Shown piece by piece: positions 46,123 to 56,777 of a stretch of 64,000 bases of DNA. The stretch lies in NCBI GenBank assembly GCA_027186245.1, contig CP114489.1, positions 11,043,501 through 11,107,500 on the forward strand. The letters are read 5' to 3'. The notes under the pieces were generated by a model. It made no database searches, was not told the origin of the DNA, and saw only the letters and a program-made list of their open reading frames with translations. Numbering within the stretch: position 1 is the first letter of the stretch; each line of letters begins with the position of its first letter. Origin of the DNA: Coriaria nepalensis. Taxonomy: Eukaryota; Streptophyta; Magnoliopsida; Cucurbitales; Coriariaceae. The translations under genes were made by a program, and so were the position numbers.

Positions 46123-46300
46123 AGTCTCATCGCCTCAAGCAGCTGAGCACTTACTCAAAACTTATGACCATATTTTTGCTAGCAGACCGCCTCTTCTTGA
46201 CCGAAAGGTTGGCATAATTTGTCCGAGAGCAGAGCATTTTATGGTTGTTCCGACTCGCCGTCTTAGAATGAATCCACACATTGAATGTCGACATTTATAA
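46121..46300 (+). pseudogene. P450 internal-deletion fragment (B-helix fused to C-terminus)
   Basis: A continuous frame without a start reads [26 protein letters not shown], then immediately IICPRAEHFMVVPTRRLR and a stop at 46298. It joins the segment near residue 80 to the last 30 residues of the same protein family, skipping about 380 residues. It begins at the very base where the minus-strand fragment (45844-46122) begins, so the two are joined head to head. Confidence 0.85.
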
Positions 46301-49300
46301 ATTACTTAGAAATCATTTGCTTCAGTTCAAAATGCATGTATGCTTTTATATATGCATGTATGTATTGTATATATATATTACATATATATACATGGTCGAG
46401 AAGGCCCAAGTACACAAAACGAAGGCCCAACTCAAACTTAGTTCACATGGCCACGAAACGAAGGCCCAAGCCCAAAAATAAAATATGAATACTTATACAA
46501 TATTTTAGTTAGAAATCTAATTACGAGTTCTTATTAACTATTTGCGCTTGGAGATGAGCTAGGGATATCGATGCATCTGTGGAGAAGGTGACGAATTGTT
46601 CTTCTCGAGAAAGAGTCTAGGGTTTAAGAAGTCGATGAATCTCAGCGGTGGTTGGTGAGTTAATGCGCAGAAGCATTCGAAGAAGCACCGACGATGAAGA
46701 CGACAGTATGATCACTTCTTACGGTTTTCGTCTTCATTATCGTCAATATCGTCGACGAATTTCAGACGCCTTGGTACCTAGGTTGGTAATGTATACTTCT
46801 TCTTCTTCTTCCGTTTCCAGCGATATGAGACGAGTTTTAAATCCTTGATTTCTGCTAGCCTCATTCTATGTCCTCTGGATTGAATTGAACTTTAAAATGC
46901 TGGTATTAATGACGCTATTCTTCATGTTGAAAGTCATTTTTTCGAAAGAACTTAGCTAGCTATTGGAAGAAGAACGAGTTTCTTGATATCTATTAACTCC
47001 AGATAAATTTCTAATTGTAGAATGTTATACATCGCAATTGGCCATTGTCACTGTTACCATAAATTTTGGTGTAATAAATGTCCGGTAAATTTAAGTTTTC
47101 TCTTGCATTAGTAAATATCCTATGTTTTGATTTGCTTGAGCCTTAAAATGCTATGTCTTGATACAAAAATGTCTGTACTTAAAAAGGCTATTCATCATGT
47201 TGAAAGTCATTTGCTAGAAAGAAATTAGGTATTAGGATCACATTCCTTTTTTAGACTGAACATGATTTCTAATAGTTTTATCATTATTCTTGCTTTCAAC
47301 GTCATGTGATGCATATGCAAAACCTCTTATTTTGAATTTAGAAGTTCAGGTTTCTTGATATCATGTATCCAAATAAATTTCTTATTCACAAACTAAAAGA
47401 ACTTCAATATATGGTTGTAACTAGTTGTAATGACCCAGTTCAACTTTACATAAGCTTTAGGAACTAGTTTACCTACATAAGAAGAAAATGGAAGTGGCTA
47501 AACTGGAGATTGAGCTGTTTGAAATGTTTTTTATAAGGAGAAAGAAGTGCATGGTCATGGCTTGTTGGAATATCTTGTGTATGGCTTTGTAATGATTAAA
47601 TCCTATTATTGCATTGCGTATTATAAATACCATTCTATAGGAAGGGAGTTGTAGTGTATGGAAATATCTCGACCTACATGGTTGTGAATGGGAGCTAGTG
47701 CCTTGTAGTTCCTGTAAAAGGTAACATGCACACAAAGATGCAAAAACTCACTCACATTTTGTTGATGAATATCTAAGATTGTTCATTCTCTTTCGTTTCA
47801 GCAAGTTATACTTACATACTGCTGAGTTGCACTTTCTGAAAGAGGCGATGTTGGGGATATTGAATAGACATGAGCTTTATATGATAGGTTTCCCCTAATT
47901 TGATGCTAGGTAAAAATTTAATTTCAACTTGTTACTTCTTCCTGGGGAATGAGTTTTTGGTCTGTCATTTTTATAGAAGTGTTACCTACTACAATCCGGT
48001 ATTGTGATTCCCTTGGACCTCAGTTTCATTATGTGGATCCCTTTACTTTTTGATTAATCTCTTAATAAAAGTGGATGGGTTATTCCTTTTGTTCTCCGTA
48101 TCATTTTCTGTAAGTATTAAATCTACCTAATTAGGCTGATCTGAAATTTAGTAGCCATGAAATTTAGAAGCAGTTATAGCAATGAGACTATCAATTCTGT
48201 TTCTTTTTGTCTAGTTGTTAAGGACCAATGTAATCACCATTTGGCTTGGAACAGGACCTGTTGTAACTACAGTCATTGGTATTTTTCCGTGTAATGCAGT
48301 AGATTATTTTGCTCTGATGAAGGAAAGTTATTCGCTGATCATCGGTATTTGTTACTTGTCCTTTTCTTTCCTCAGCAAGTTCATACACATACGTGCTGCT
48401 GACTCCCTCTTTTCAGAAAGAGGCGATGTTGGGATTTTGAATAGACAGGAGCTTTGGTCAGTCTAGCTTGGCCCCCTTTTGATGCTAGGTAAAAGTTCAA
48501 CTCCAACTTGTTCCTTCGTTTGGCATAAAATAAGTTTTGTTTGTCATTTTATTAACTAAAAGTCAATATTATGATGCACTTTGAGCTCAATTTCATAATG
48601 TGAATCACTTTACTTTTGGATATATTAAATTTGTTAGGTACCTGCTATTTTAGCCTACAATAAGGTGTATTAAGTGTTCCTCACTCATTGAATCCTGTCA
48701 ATTTTAGTCAGACTGTGAAGCAAATTTTCATAAAAATAGGCCAGAATGTGATACTTTATTTTATTAATGATGCTTTTAAATTTAATTCATTTTGTTCCTG
48801 GTATCAATTTTTTGCTAGTATCAAATCTACTATAAGGAGAGTTTGAAATGTAGTATTCATGATATTAGAGGCACTTATTATGAATCCTCGGGTTCCTCTT
48901 GGAGTACTTGTTGTGACTAATCCTTGAATTGAGCCAAAAATTAGATAATTGGCCTTCGTATCAGCCTTTGACTCAATAGGTTATTCTGATCTCGTGAAGA
49001 AAATTTGGTCCCGGGTCATAGAAACCTTTTCTTCTACATCAGTTTAAATCTCAATAGAGGTACATATATGTATGTATATTTGTCCGTGATATGATTTCTT
49101 TGAACACGATGATGTTTCTATGGCATAATTAATTTGGTAGGGATGGAAGACTCAAATCGATAGGCGATGTTCTGCTCTGAACCTGTTATTGCTTAGAACG
49201 GTAGATTGCTCCAGAACTAGAAAGTTGCTGCTGTTGTGGATGCGGACCATATGTAAACATTTTGGGCTTCTAGAGGCCCATAAATTATTGGGCCTGGAGG

Positions 49301-49640
49301 CCTATAAATAATAATATTTGGGCCTAGAACGGCCCATAATAAAATATATGGTCCCCTAATAAAAAATGTGAGCTTGACACTTCCCAAATCCAAAATTTAT
49401 GGGCCCAAGACAAAAAAATTGGACCTCGTACGCCTGGGAAACGAAACAAAATAATCTTTTGGGCCGAAACTTGGCAGCGTGGACGAAAACTAAGTTCCCG
49501 AGTTCTATATTGGGCCCGTGTAGCTTGCCTCCTAACATCTGTAGATAGCACAGGAATCAACTGCTTGCAACAAAAAAGGTAAAAAAGATAGGGAAAATTG
49601 ATAGAGAGCAACCGATGTATTGAGAATCACGCTCCAACCG
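46301..49640. other. Noncoding region with internal duplications
   Basis: No protein-like gene is recognised. Several short frames exist (for example 46648-46848, 48215-48466) but lack family features and have no consistent splice phase. Two pairs of diverged direct duplications are seen: about 46895-47030 with 47145-47400, and about 47800-47980 with 48365-48560. Several TGGGCC/GGCCCA motifs cluster at 46405-46470 and 49260-49515, as in promoters or leaders. A noncoding transcript or a decayed gene is possible. Confidence 0.45.
47800..48560. repeat. Diverged direct duplication (about 180 bp, two copies)
   Basis: The 47800-47980 and 48365-48560 segments share blocks in the same order: 'cagcaagtt', 'gctgctga', 'gaaagaggcgatgttggg', 'ttgaatagaca', 'gagcttt', 'tttgatgctaggtaaaa' and 'caacttgtt'. 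They are separated by about 570 bp. Confidence 0.75.
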
Positions 49641-49694
49641 GTGGAAAAACACTAAATCTCAAGAGGAAATTGTTCGATCGATCTGATCAATCGA

Positions 49695-50030
49695 GCTAGG
49701 AGGTTGGAGACGTCGTAATTAGCTAGTCCATGTACACTACCAGAATCATGCAACATGAAGAAATCCAATAACCTAAAAATCGAATATGGAAATCGAACCT
49801 GGAGGAATTGAAGCCACGCATCACTCTCTCTCAGATCTTCAAAATCGAAATGCTTCGATTTCAACTTCTCGTAGCCCTAGCATACGAATTAGATCGTCCT
49901 ACCTCCGACCTCTCGCTTTTCGCCTTCGATTTCATCTTTTACTTCTACCCGAACACCTTCCACGTCGAAGCACGCGCATGTGATTTCAACTTCCGCGTCA
50001 AAACTAAAAACGAGGCCCAATTCGCTTTAC
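49695..50030 (-). pseudogene. Broken copy of PPR5 exon 1 and adjacent intron (copy B)
   Basis: On the minus strand it reads FDFEDLRESDAWLQFLQV ending at a GT donor, matching LFEELGKSDKWLQCLEV at the end of PPR5 exon 1; upstream parts match with gaps to about 50030. The intron side (49695-49785) resembles the flank of copy C at 53395-53460. The second PPR exon is absent, so this is a truncated duplicate. Confidence 0.75.
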
Positions 50031-50676
50031 TGGACATATGTAATAGTCCAAGGACGAAAGGTCCAAGCCCGCTTAGAATGCTTCGCATTCTTACGTGGGT
50101 TCTTGCAGCAATCGTGGATCAAATGATACATGAAAGCACACACGTATCATTCTCCTTATTGAGACAAGAATATTTCACAATCCGGTCCTAATCTTATCTA
50201 TAAAAGCAACCATAAAACAAATGACAGTCATTGAAATCTTCATAATAGCTCATCAAAGAAAGTGGCCATATGATTAAAAACGAGAAATTATGTTCTGTAT
50301 GATCGTATTAAATTCAATTATTTTATTTTTTATTATAATAAATTTTAATATATCACTTGAACATATATGTACCTATAAAAATCTCTTAACATTTACCTTA
50401 TAGAGAACCCAGAAAGCTGAGAACGATTTATACAACAATACTCAAAATTGAACTACAAGGCAATCACAATTGAACGAGACAGTCACTAACTAATTGAAAG
50501 GGGCATTGAAATTATCTCAACATTTCCATGTCCTCTTCTTACCAGAAAAAACAGATCCACGCATTGAAATAATCTAAAGACCCAAATTATCAATTTTCCT
50601 AGTTGTCTTATTTGAGACATAGATAAGATAAATACCAAGCTGATGATCAGTTACTCATCTACACACACAACAACAA
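50031..50676. promoter_or_regulatory. Upstream region of the intact P450 (copy B)
   Basis: About 650 bp without coding signals, between the PPR5 fragment and the P450 start. No clear TATA box can be fixed among many AT-rich stretches; the leader directly before the ATG is CA-rich (acacacacaacaacaa). Confidence 0.35.
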
Positions 50677-52459
50677 ATGGCTTGGATTTTGATTGCTCTT
50701 CCATTGCTCTGTTTTGCTTATCTTCTACAAGCATGGCTAAACAAAAACAAGCAGAACAGCAACAAGAGCAAAACATTACCTCCTGGTCCAAAAGGGTTCC
50801 CAATTTTTGGGAGCCTCCATCTTTTGGGAAAATTTCCTCATAAAGAACTCCACTCCTTAGCAAAAGAATATGGCCCTATTATGTACATGCAGTTAGGCCT
50901 AAAGCCAACTATCATAGTTTCATCACCTCAAGCAGCAGAGCTTTTCCTCAAAACTTATGACCATGTCTTTGCAAGTAGACCACCTGTAATTGCTGCAGAA
51001 ATCATCTCTTATGGCCAAAAGAACCTTAGCTTCTCAGCTTATGGTTCTTACTGGCGAGAAGTGCGTAAAATGTGCACCCTCGAATTGCTTAGCAATCTCA
51101 AGATTAACTCTTTCAAGTCCATGAGAAAACAAGAGCTTTTGCTCTTGATTCAGAGCCTTAAAGAAGATGCCATTAAAGGTGGTGTGGTTGATCTTAGTGC
51201 AAAAGTTTCAAGTTTAACTGCATACATGAGTTGCTTAATGGTGTTCGGGAAGAAGTATATGGATAATGATTTTGATAAGAGGGGTTTTTCGGCTGTGATA
51301 CAAGAAGGGATGCACTTAGGTGCTATTCCTAATTTGGGTGATTATATTCCTTTCATTGCACCTCTTGATTTACAAGGGCTTACTCGACGAATGAAAGAAG
51401 TTGGTAAAGCATTTGATCGGTTTTTTGAGATGATAATAGATGAGCATATTCAATCCAAAGATGAATCAAGAACTAAAGATTTTGTAGATGTGATGTTGGA
51501 CTTTGTGGGGTCTGAAGAAACTGAATACCGGATTGATCGACCTCATATCAAAGCAATAATGGTGGTAAGAACATTTCCTTACAGTTTAAGCTTTAAAGAC
51601 ATTAAAACTGCTATTAACTAAATATAAGGTATACGTAACAGAATTTTACCTTCAGACCTCTTGGTTGATTAATTTAGATTCACATGCTCATTTTCTCCAA
51701 ATGTCAAAATATTATATCCATATTATTCATATATATGATTTTGGACTTATTTCCTATGGCTAAGGGCCTAGGTTTCTTGGACCACTTAGACATTTAGAGA
51801 AAAAAAAAAAAAAAAAACTCACTTCTGTGATTCTGTCATTATAGGATATGCTTTCGGCCTCGATGGATACAGGAGCCACTACGGTTGATTGGGCACTTTT
51901 GGAGCTCATAAGGAACCCAGTGATAATGAAGAAAGTCCAAAAAGAATTAGAAGATGTGGTCGGATTAGAGAGGCTGGTAGACGAATCAGACTTGGAAAAC
52001 TTACAATACTTAGATATGGTGATAAAAGAAACCTTCAGAATTCATCCAGTTGCACCATTGTTGATTCCTCACCAATCTATAGAAGAATGCATGGTTGAAG
52101 GTTTCTACATCCCTGCAAAATCACGCATAATGATTAACACATGGGCAATTGGGCAGGACCCAGATGTTTGGGCTGACCCTGAAAAGTTTATTCCGGAGCG
52201 GTTTGTCGGTAGTGAAATAGATGTTCGGGGCCATCACTTTCAGCTCCTCCCATTTGGATCTGGCCGTAGAGGCTGTCCTGGGATACAACTGGGCTTAACA
52301 ATTGTTCGTCTGATTCTAGCACAACTTGTTCATTGTTTTGATTGGCAGCTTCCAGATGGAATGTTGCCATCTGAATTGGACATGACTGAAGAGTTTGGTA
52401 TAACTTGTCCTAGAGCTAAGCATCTAATGGCTACTCCGACTTATCGTCTTTGCAACTGA
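50677..52459 (+). CDS. Cytochrome P450, CYP736A-like (intact copy B)
   Basis: A microsomal plant A-type (CYP71 clan) monooxygenase; the substrate is not predictable, and CYP736 members have been linked to specialised phenolic metabolism and stress. Two exons, 50677-51564 and 51845-52459, give 500 residues, the normal length. Visible landmarks: N-terminal membrane helix ([18 protein letters not shown]), proline hinge [14 protein letters not shown] in helix C, I-helix [10 protein letters not shown] (about 300-309), ExxR as E358-T-F-R361, FIPERF, and heme loop [10 protein letters not shown] at 433-442 with Cys440. The C-terminus [14 protein letters not shown] is typical of the family. The single intron follows the helix H-I region, the usual site in A-type P450s. 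No frameshift or stop is seen. It is flanked by a PPR5 fragment upstream and a P450 fragment downstream. Confidence 0.94.
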
Positions 52460-52649
52460 TTGTTGGGTATGAATTTATAGATTGACGAGTAAATATGAAA
52501 TTCTTAGATGAACTTCATCCAAGCCTCTAATTGGTACTCTGACTGGAGGAAACCCTGTATATCACATCGATATTAATTTTTCCATAATCTCCTATAGTAA
52601 TGTAAGCAAATAATAAATAATCCAATGTCATCTTGATTCTCGAATTGTG

Positions 52650-53170
52650 GCCAAAAAAACATCTTGAATTTGGATGGTCTACCTAGATGCATGAACTATT
52701 ATGGGAATCCACAAATAATTAACAAAGTCCAAAAGGAATTCGAATGCGTAATTGAATTAGAGAGAATTAAGACTTGGAAAACTTACATAATTTAGACAAT
52801 GTCCCCAGAATTCATCCACAAGAACTATTGTTGTTTCCTCACCAATCCTTAGAAGACTGCAGTGTTGAAGGCTTCTACATTCCTGCAAAATCACATAAAG
52901 AAATGGACAATCCAGCCAATTCGGCAAGTCTTGATCTGGGACTCGGCCATAGTAACAATCATTCATATGGTTCTAGTCTTTGTTTTGATTGGGACTTCCA
53001 AATGGAATATTGCCATCTGTATTGGACAGTACTGAGGAATATTTCCATCTGTATTGGACAGTACTGAAAATTGAAAAGCTCGGTTTATCCTGTGACTCCT
53101 GTTCTAGAGTCAAGGATCTAATGGCTGTTCAAGTTATCGTCTCGGCATGTTTAAACTGCAAATCAATGAG
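52650..53170 (+). pseudogene. P450 C-terminal fragment, degenerate
   Basis: Pieces in shifting frames: 'NPQIINKVQKEF' and 'IELERI' (about 52706-52765), 'ENLHNLDN', 'RIHPQELLLFPHQSLEDCSV', 'EGFYIPAKS' (52774-52895), 'CFDWDFQM' (about 52980), and 'EKLGLSCDSC...KDLMAVQ' (to about 53130). The heme loop is missing. A unit of about 30 bases (catctgtattggacagtact) is duplicated at 53013-53032 and 53049-53068. Confidence 0.82.
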
Positions 53171-53394
53171 CTGATATGTTAAGGAATAAACAGCCCAGAA
53201 ATCTCATGTTTTTACCAATTCAATTCACACATGCATCTATGTATGAATGCCTATGTTGAACGTTTTGACGAATTCATTCAATTACAGGCTTTCAGCCACT
53301 ATAATTTTCTAGTTGAATTACATTTCCCACCATAACACCGGAACAGAATTAAATAACATATTTGATAAATTCACACTGACAATTCAAACAGAGC

Positions 53395-53710
53395 ATGTAA
53401 CATGAGGTAATCAGGAAACCTAAAAATGGCAAAGAAATCCAATATTCAGAGATAGAGATCAAACCTCGTAGATCTTCAAATAGAAGAGGAGCAACGCTTA
53501 GTTCTCACAGCCCTAGTAATGAACTCATTCAGCGCAATGAGAAATGGCTCTTCGCCATCGAAAAATCTTCATGTACATTATGCTATCCCGATCTTCTGCA
53601 TCCGATATATCACCTTGTCCTTGATTTCATCCTCAGTTTGGTAGAGCGGCATACTAATTACAGCCTTGCGCGCGAACAATTTCTCTGCGGCCGCCTTGCG
53701 CGCGAACAGT
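53395..53710 (-). pseudogene. Broken copy of PPR5 exon 1 and adjacent intron (copy C)
   Basis: In the plus direction the order of blocks matches 43665-43930 of PPR5: 'tcaaacctcg', 'gatcttcaaa.agaagag', 'ttagttctcacaaccct'-like, 'gaactcattcagcgc', 'ggctcttcgcc', 'ctgcatccgat', 'cttgatttca' and 'gcgaacaatttctctgcgg'. It is too diverged to code. The intron-side flank resembles copy B. Confidence 0.7.
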
Positions 53711-54590
53711 TTAGGAGGGAAATAAGAACTTAAAGTGGGCCCAAAACCTGTCCAAGGCCCACTTAGTACTACATTTTGGGCTTTACGATTTCTGTAGATA
53801 TACGCATTTCACCAGTCCAATAAAGGAAGGCCCAAAGCCTACCATAATAGAGAATGAGACCGAAACTTCGACCCATTTTAAAGCCAAATCCTCAATACCG
53901 GTTAATAATAAGAAGAAAAAAAAGGTGTATTTTTCTTCTCATTTCTTTTTCTCTTTTTATTTAACATCAAAAGAGAAATTAGTCTCGACCGATACGACTC
54001 TCAATACCGTCACGATATTTTGTTGGTACCGACGAGACTAGTACTAAACCAATACTAATAATTTTTATATTATCCTAAGACCGATACTGAGATAATCAGA
54101 ATCGGAATTAATATCACCCACATAATTCCTACCAGATTTGACATGGTAATATTGAGCCGGTCGAGCTTCGAGAAAGGAAAAAGATTAGAGAGAAAAACAA
54201 ATAAAATAAGAGAAAATTATTTCTTTAAAAAATTTTCTTACAAGCAATAAATACTATTATAGGCTGACTATCTCCATGAAACCCAAAATTTTCTCTCCTA
54301 GAACTCACGCTACTCTCCATGAAAACACACACCACTCACAAAATATTCCCTTTCTATATTCGCTCTCTTAGTTGTCCCAAACTACACGTAGTCACAATAA
54401 TTTATCTTAAACTACACTATAGTCTCGTAGGTGAATAGGAAACTTAACCATCCTCTTGTGCCGGTCGGTGGTTTCTTGGCCCATCAAAGGTCCAAGTTCT
54501 CCTTTCAGGACCATATCAAGGGGGGACGGTCTGAAAGTCTGTGTCAGGACTAATTGGTCATATTCGTGGTTGATTCTTCAAGCAAAAGCG
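53711..54590. other. AT-rich spacer with TGGGCC motifs
   Basis: No gene is seen. GGCCCA/TGGGCC-type motifs at 53737-53780 and near 53830 may be leftovers of the duplicated PPR5 promoter region. Confidence 0.4.
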
Positions 54591-54599
54591 GATCAAATT

Positions 54600-56530
54600 A
54601 GACATGAAAAGCATGCATAAGACTTGGAGTACATTATTGAAGATGGCCAGACAAGACGTGTCCAACTAGTGTAGTTCCCTTCATAAACACCACAAGAGAA
54701 ATAAGACAAATAAATGCCCTCGATACTTTCATATATAACATCTCAACAAAATGGAGAAAATCGATGATGACAGATGGAGACTCTATAGTGTCTACACTTG
54801 CTTTGAGGGGCCGCCTACAATTAATTAAGTTTAAATCATTTTAAATAAGCTTCGTAGGGAGAAGAAACTCATAAAGTCGAGATAGATAGATTTATTCCTT
54901 ATATGAAATTCTTCTTATTCTATACTAAAGCATGTTATTCCTTATAATTATGAAATTAATTTATTTTATTATTTAAAATTATAATATTATATTATTTAAT
55001 AATAATTTGGATATTCTTATAAATTTTTTATAATTCTATTGTACTTATTTTTTTATATTTATTATACTACTTCTTCTAGGTTATTCTAAATTTTTTTTTA
55101 AATAGTTTGATTTTTGGCAAATATAATAATAATGTTATTTTTGAATCTGTTGTAAATCAAATGAAAGAAATTTGTTTTTAAATATTGGTTAGAAATTCCG
55201 CATTTATATTCTCTAGAGTCAATTTAGATTATAAGATTAAACTTGATGGTTATTAATTAATTATTATTTTTATTAGTGATAACTTAAATTTTGATTGTAC
55301 TATTTAAATTGCTAATATTTATGGCAAGGTGTATCAATTTTTTTGTATTTATAAAAATAAGTACAACAAATTTGTGGCCTTAATGACGAAAATAAAAATA
55401 AAGACAAGATACATTATTATGAGAAGTACTCTCAAAGTCGAAGTATTTTCCATATTCAAATTATAGGTAAGATGGTCAAATTTTAGATTTGGCAACACTG
55501 TCGAGCACATCGAGTATGATAAATAAGTCTAGTAGTAATAGCACGTAATACGATGAATTTTTTAAATATCTTGAAGTTTATGAGGATCAAGAAGAGATTT
55601 TAATATTTTGAAATTGTGGAAAGCAAACTCGTTCAGATTTTCAGTATTAGCTCGATTGATACATGATATCATAACTATTGTGGTTTCAATATTTTATTCA
55701 GAAGTGACTTTTAGTATAAGTGAGTAATTATTAATGATTGAAAAACATAATTAATACTAAAAATGATAGAATTATTATCGTATTTATGAGATTAAGAATA
55801 TACTATTAAAAAATATTAACAATGCATAAAAAGTGATGACTTACTTAGAATTTTGTATTCTATAAAAATTTTAATTATAATTAAGATAACGTGAGAAATA
55901 ATTATAAAATTTAGAAAATTTAATTTATAATTATAATTAAATTATATTTTTCCTTCTAAATTTTTTTATTATATAAAACCATCTAAAAATTAATAACATG
56001 TAATAAAATTTTCTTTAACTAAACAATTTTTAATTTTTTTTTATATATTAAATTATTAATTATATTAATTTTTAAATTGCTGAATAAAATCTCATAAATA
56101 AATAATAATATATAAATAAATTAAATTCTAAAATTACTATAAATAAATTATAAAAAAAATTATAACAAATCTACTCTTACTTAAATTTATTTAAAATAAA
56201 AAAAAAAAAATATATATATATATATATATATGACGGGGCCCATAAACTTTAATAGACCCACGAACTTCAATGGAGTCGTACCGAGCATGGCGTGTATACA
56301 GCCTATTTACTGTATCCGTGCCGCGAAAACCATGCATCAGACTGGACAGTACATTATTCAGACAAGACGTGTCCGACGTGTGTAGTTCCTTCATACACAC
56401 CAGAAGAGAAATATGACAAGCAATGTCTTGATCCTTTCATAACATCTCAATAAAATGGAGGAAAAACGACGATGGCAGGTGGAGACTGTAGAGTGTATAC
56501 ACTTCCTCGGGGCCGCCTACAATTAAGTTT
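54600..56530. repeat. Direct repeat of about 200 bp flanking 1.5 kb of AT-rich DNA
   Basis: Left copy about 54600-54835, right copy about 56330-56530. Shared blocks in order: 'catgcat.agact', 'gtacattatt', 'cagacaagacgtgtcc', 'gtgtagttcc', 'ttcat..acacca', 'agaagagaaat', 'ctttcata', 'aacatctcaa.aaaatgga', 'gatg.cag.tggagact' and 'ggggccgcctacaatta'. The DNA between (54840-56320) is very AT-rich with no coding content and a TA run at 56206-56231. It could be an insertion between promoter duplicates, or a pair of degenerate terminal repeats. Confidence 0.7.
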
Positions 56531-56777
56531 ACTTTTCAAATCAAGGTAGTTGTATTTTTTACTATTAAAGCATGCAGTAATTTCTCCACGGTTAGGACAA
56601 TAGGATGTAATTCTTCTCTTTATTAATAAAATGGTTGGGAAATGTCATGTAAATCATCTCAAACTTCCTTTTCCCTGTTCTCTTGGTTGGGAAACTTCCA
56701 TTTCCTCCCCCCTACTGCTTCCCCAATAATTTCTCCCCCCCACCCACCCCTTGCTTCCTCTCTCTCTCTCTCTCCAA

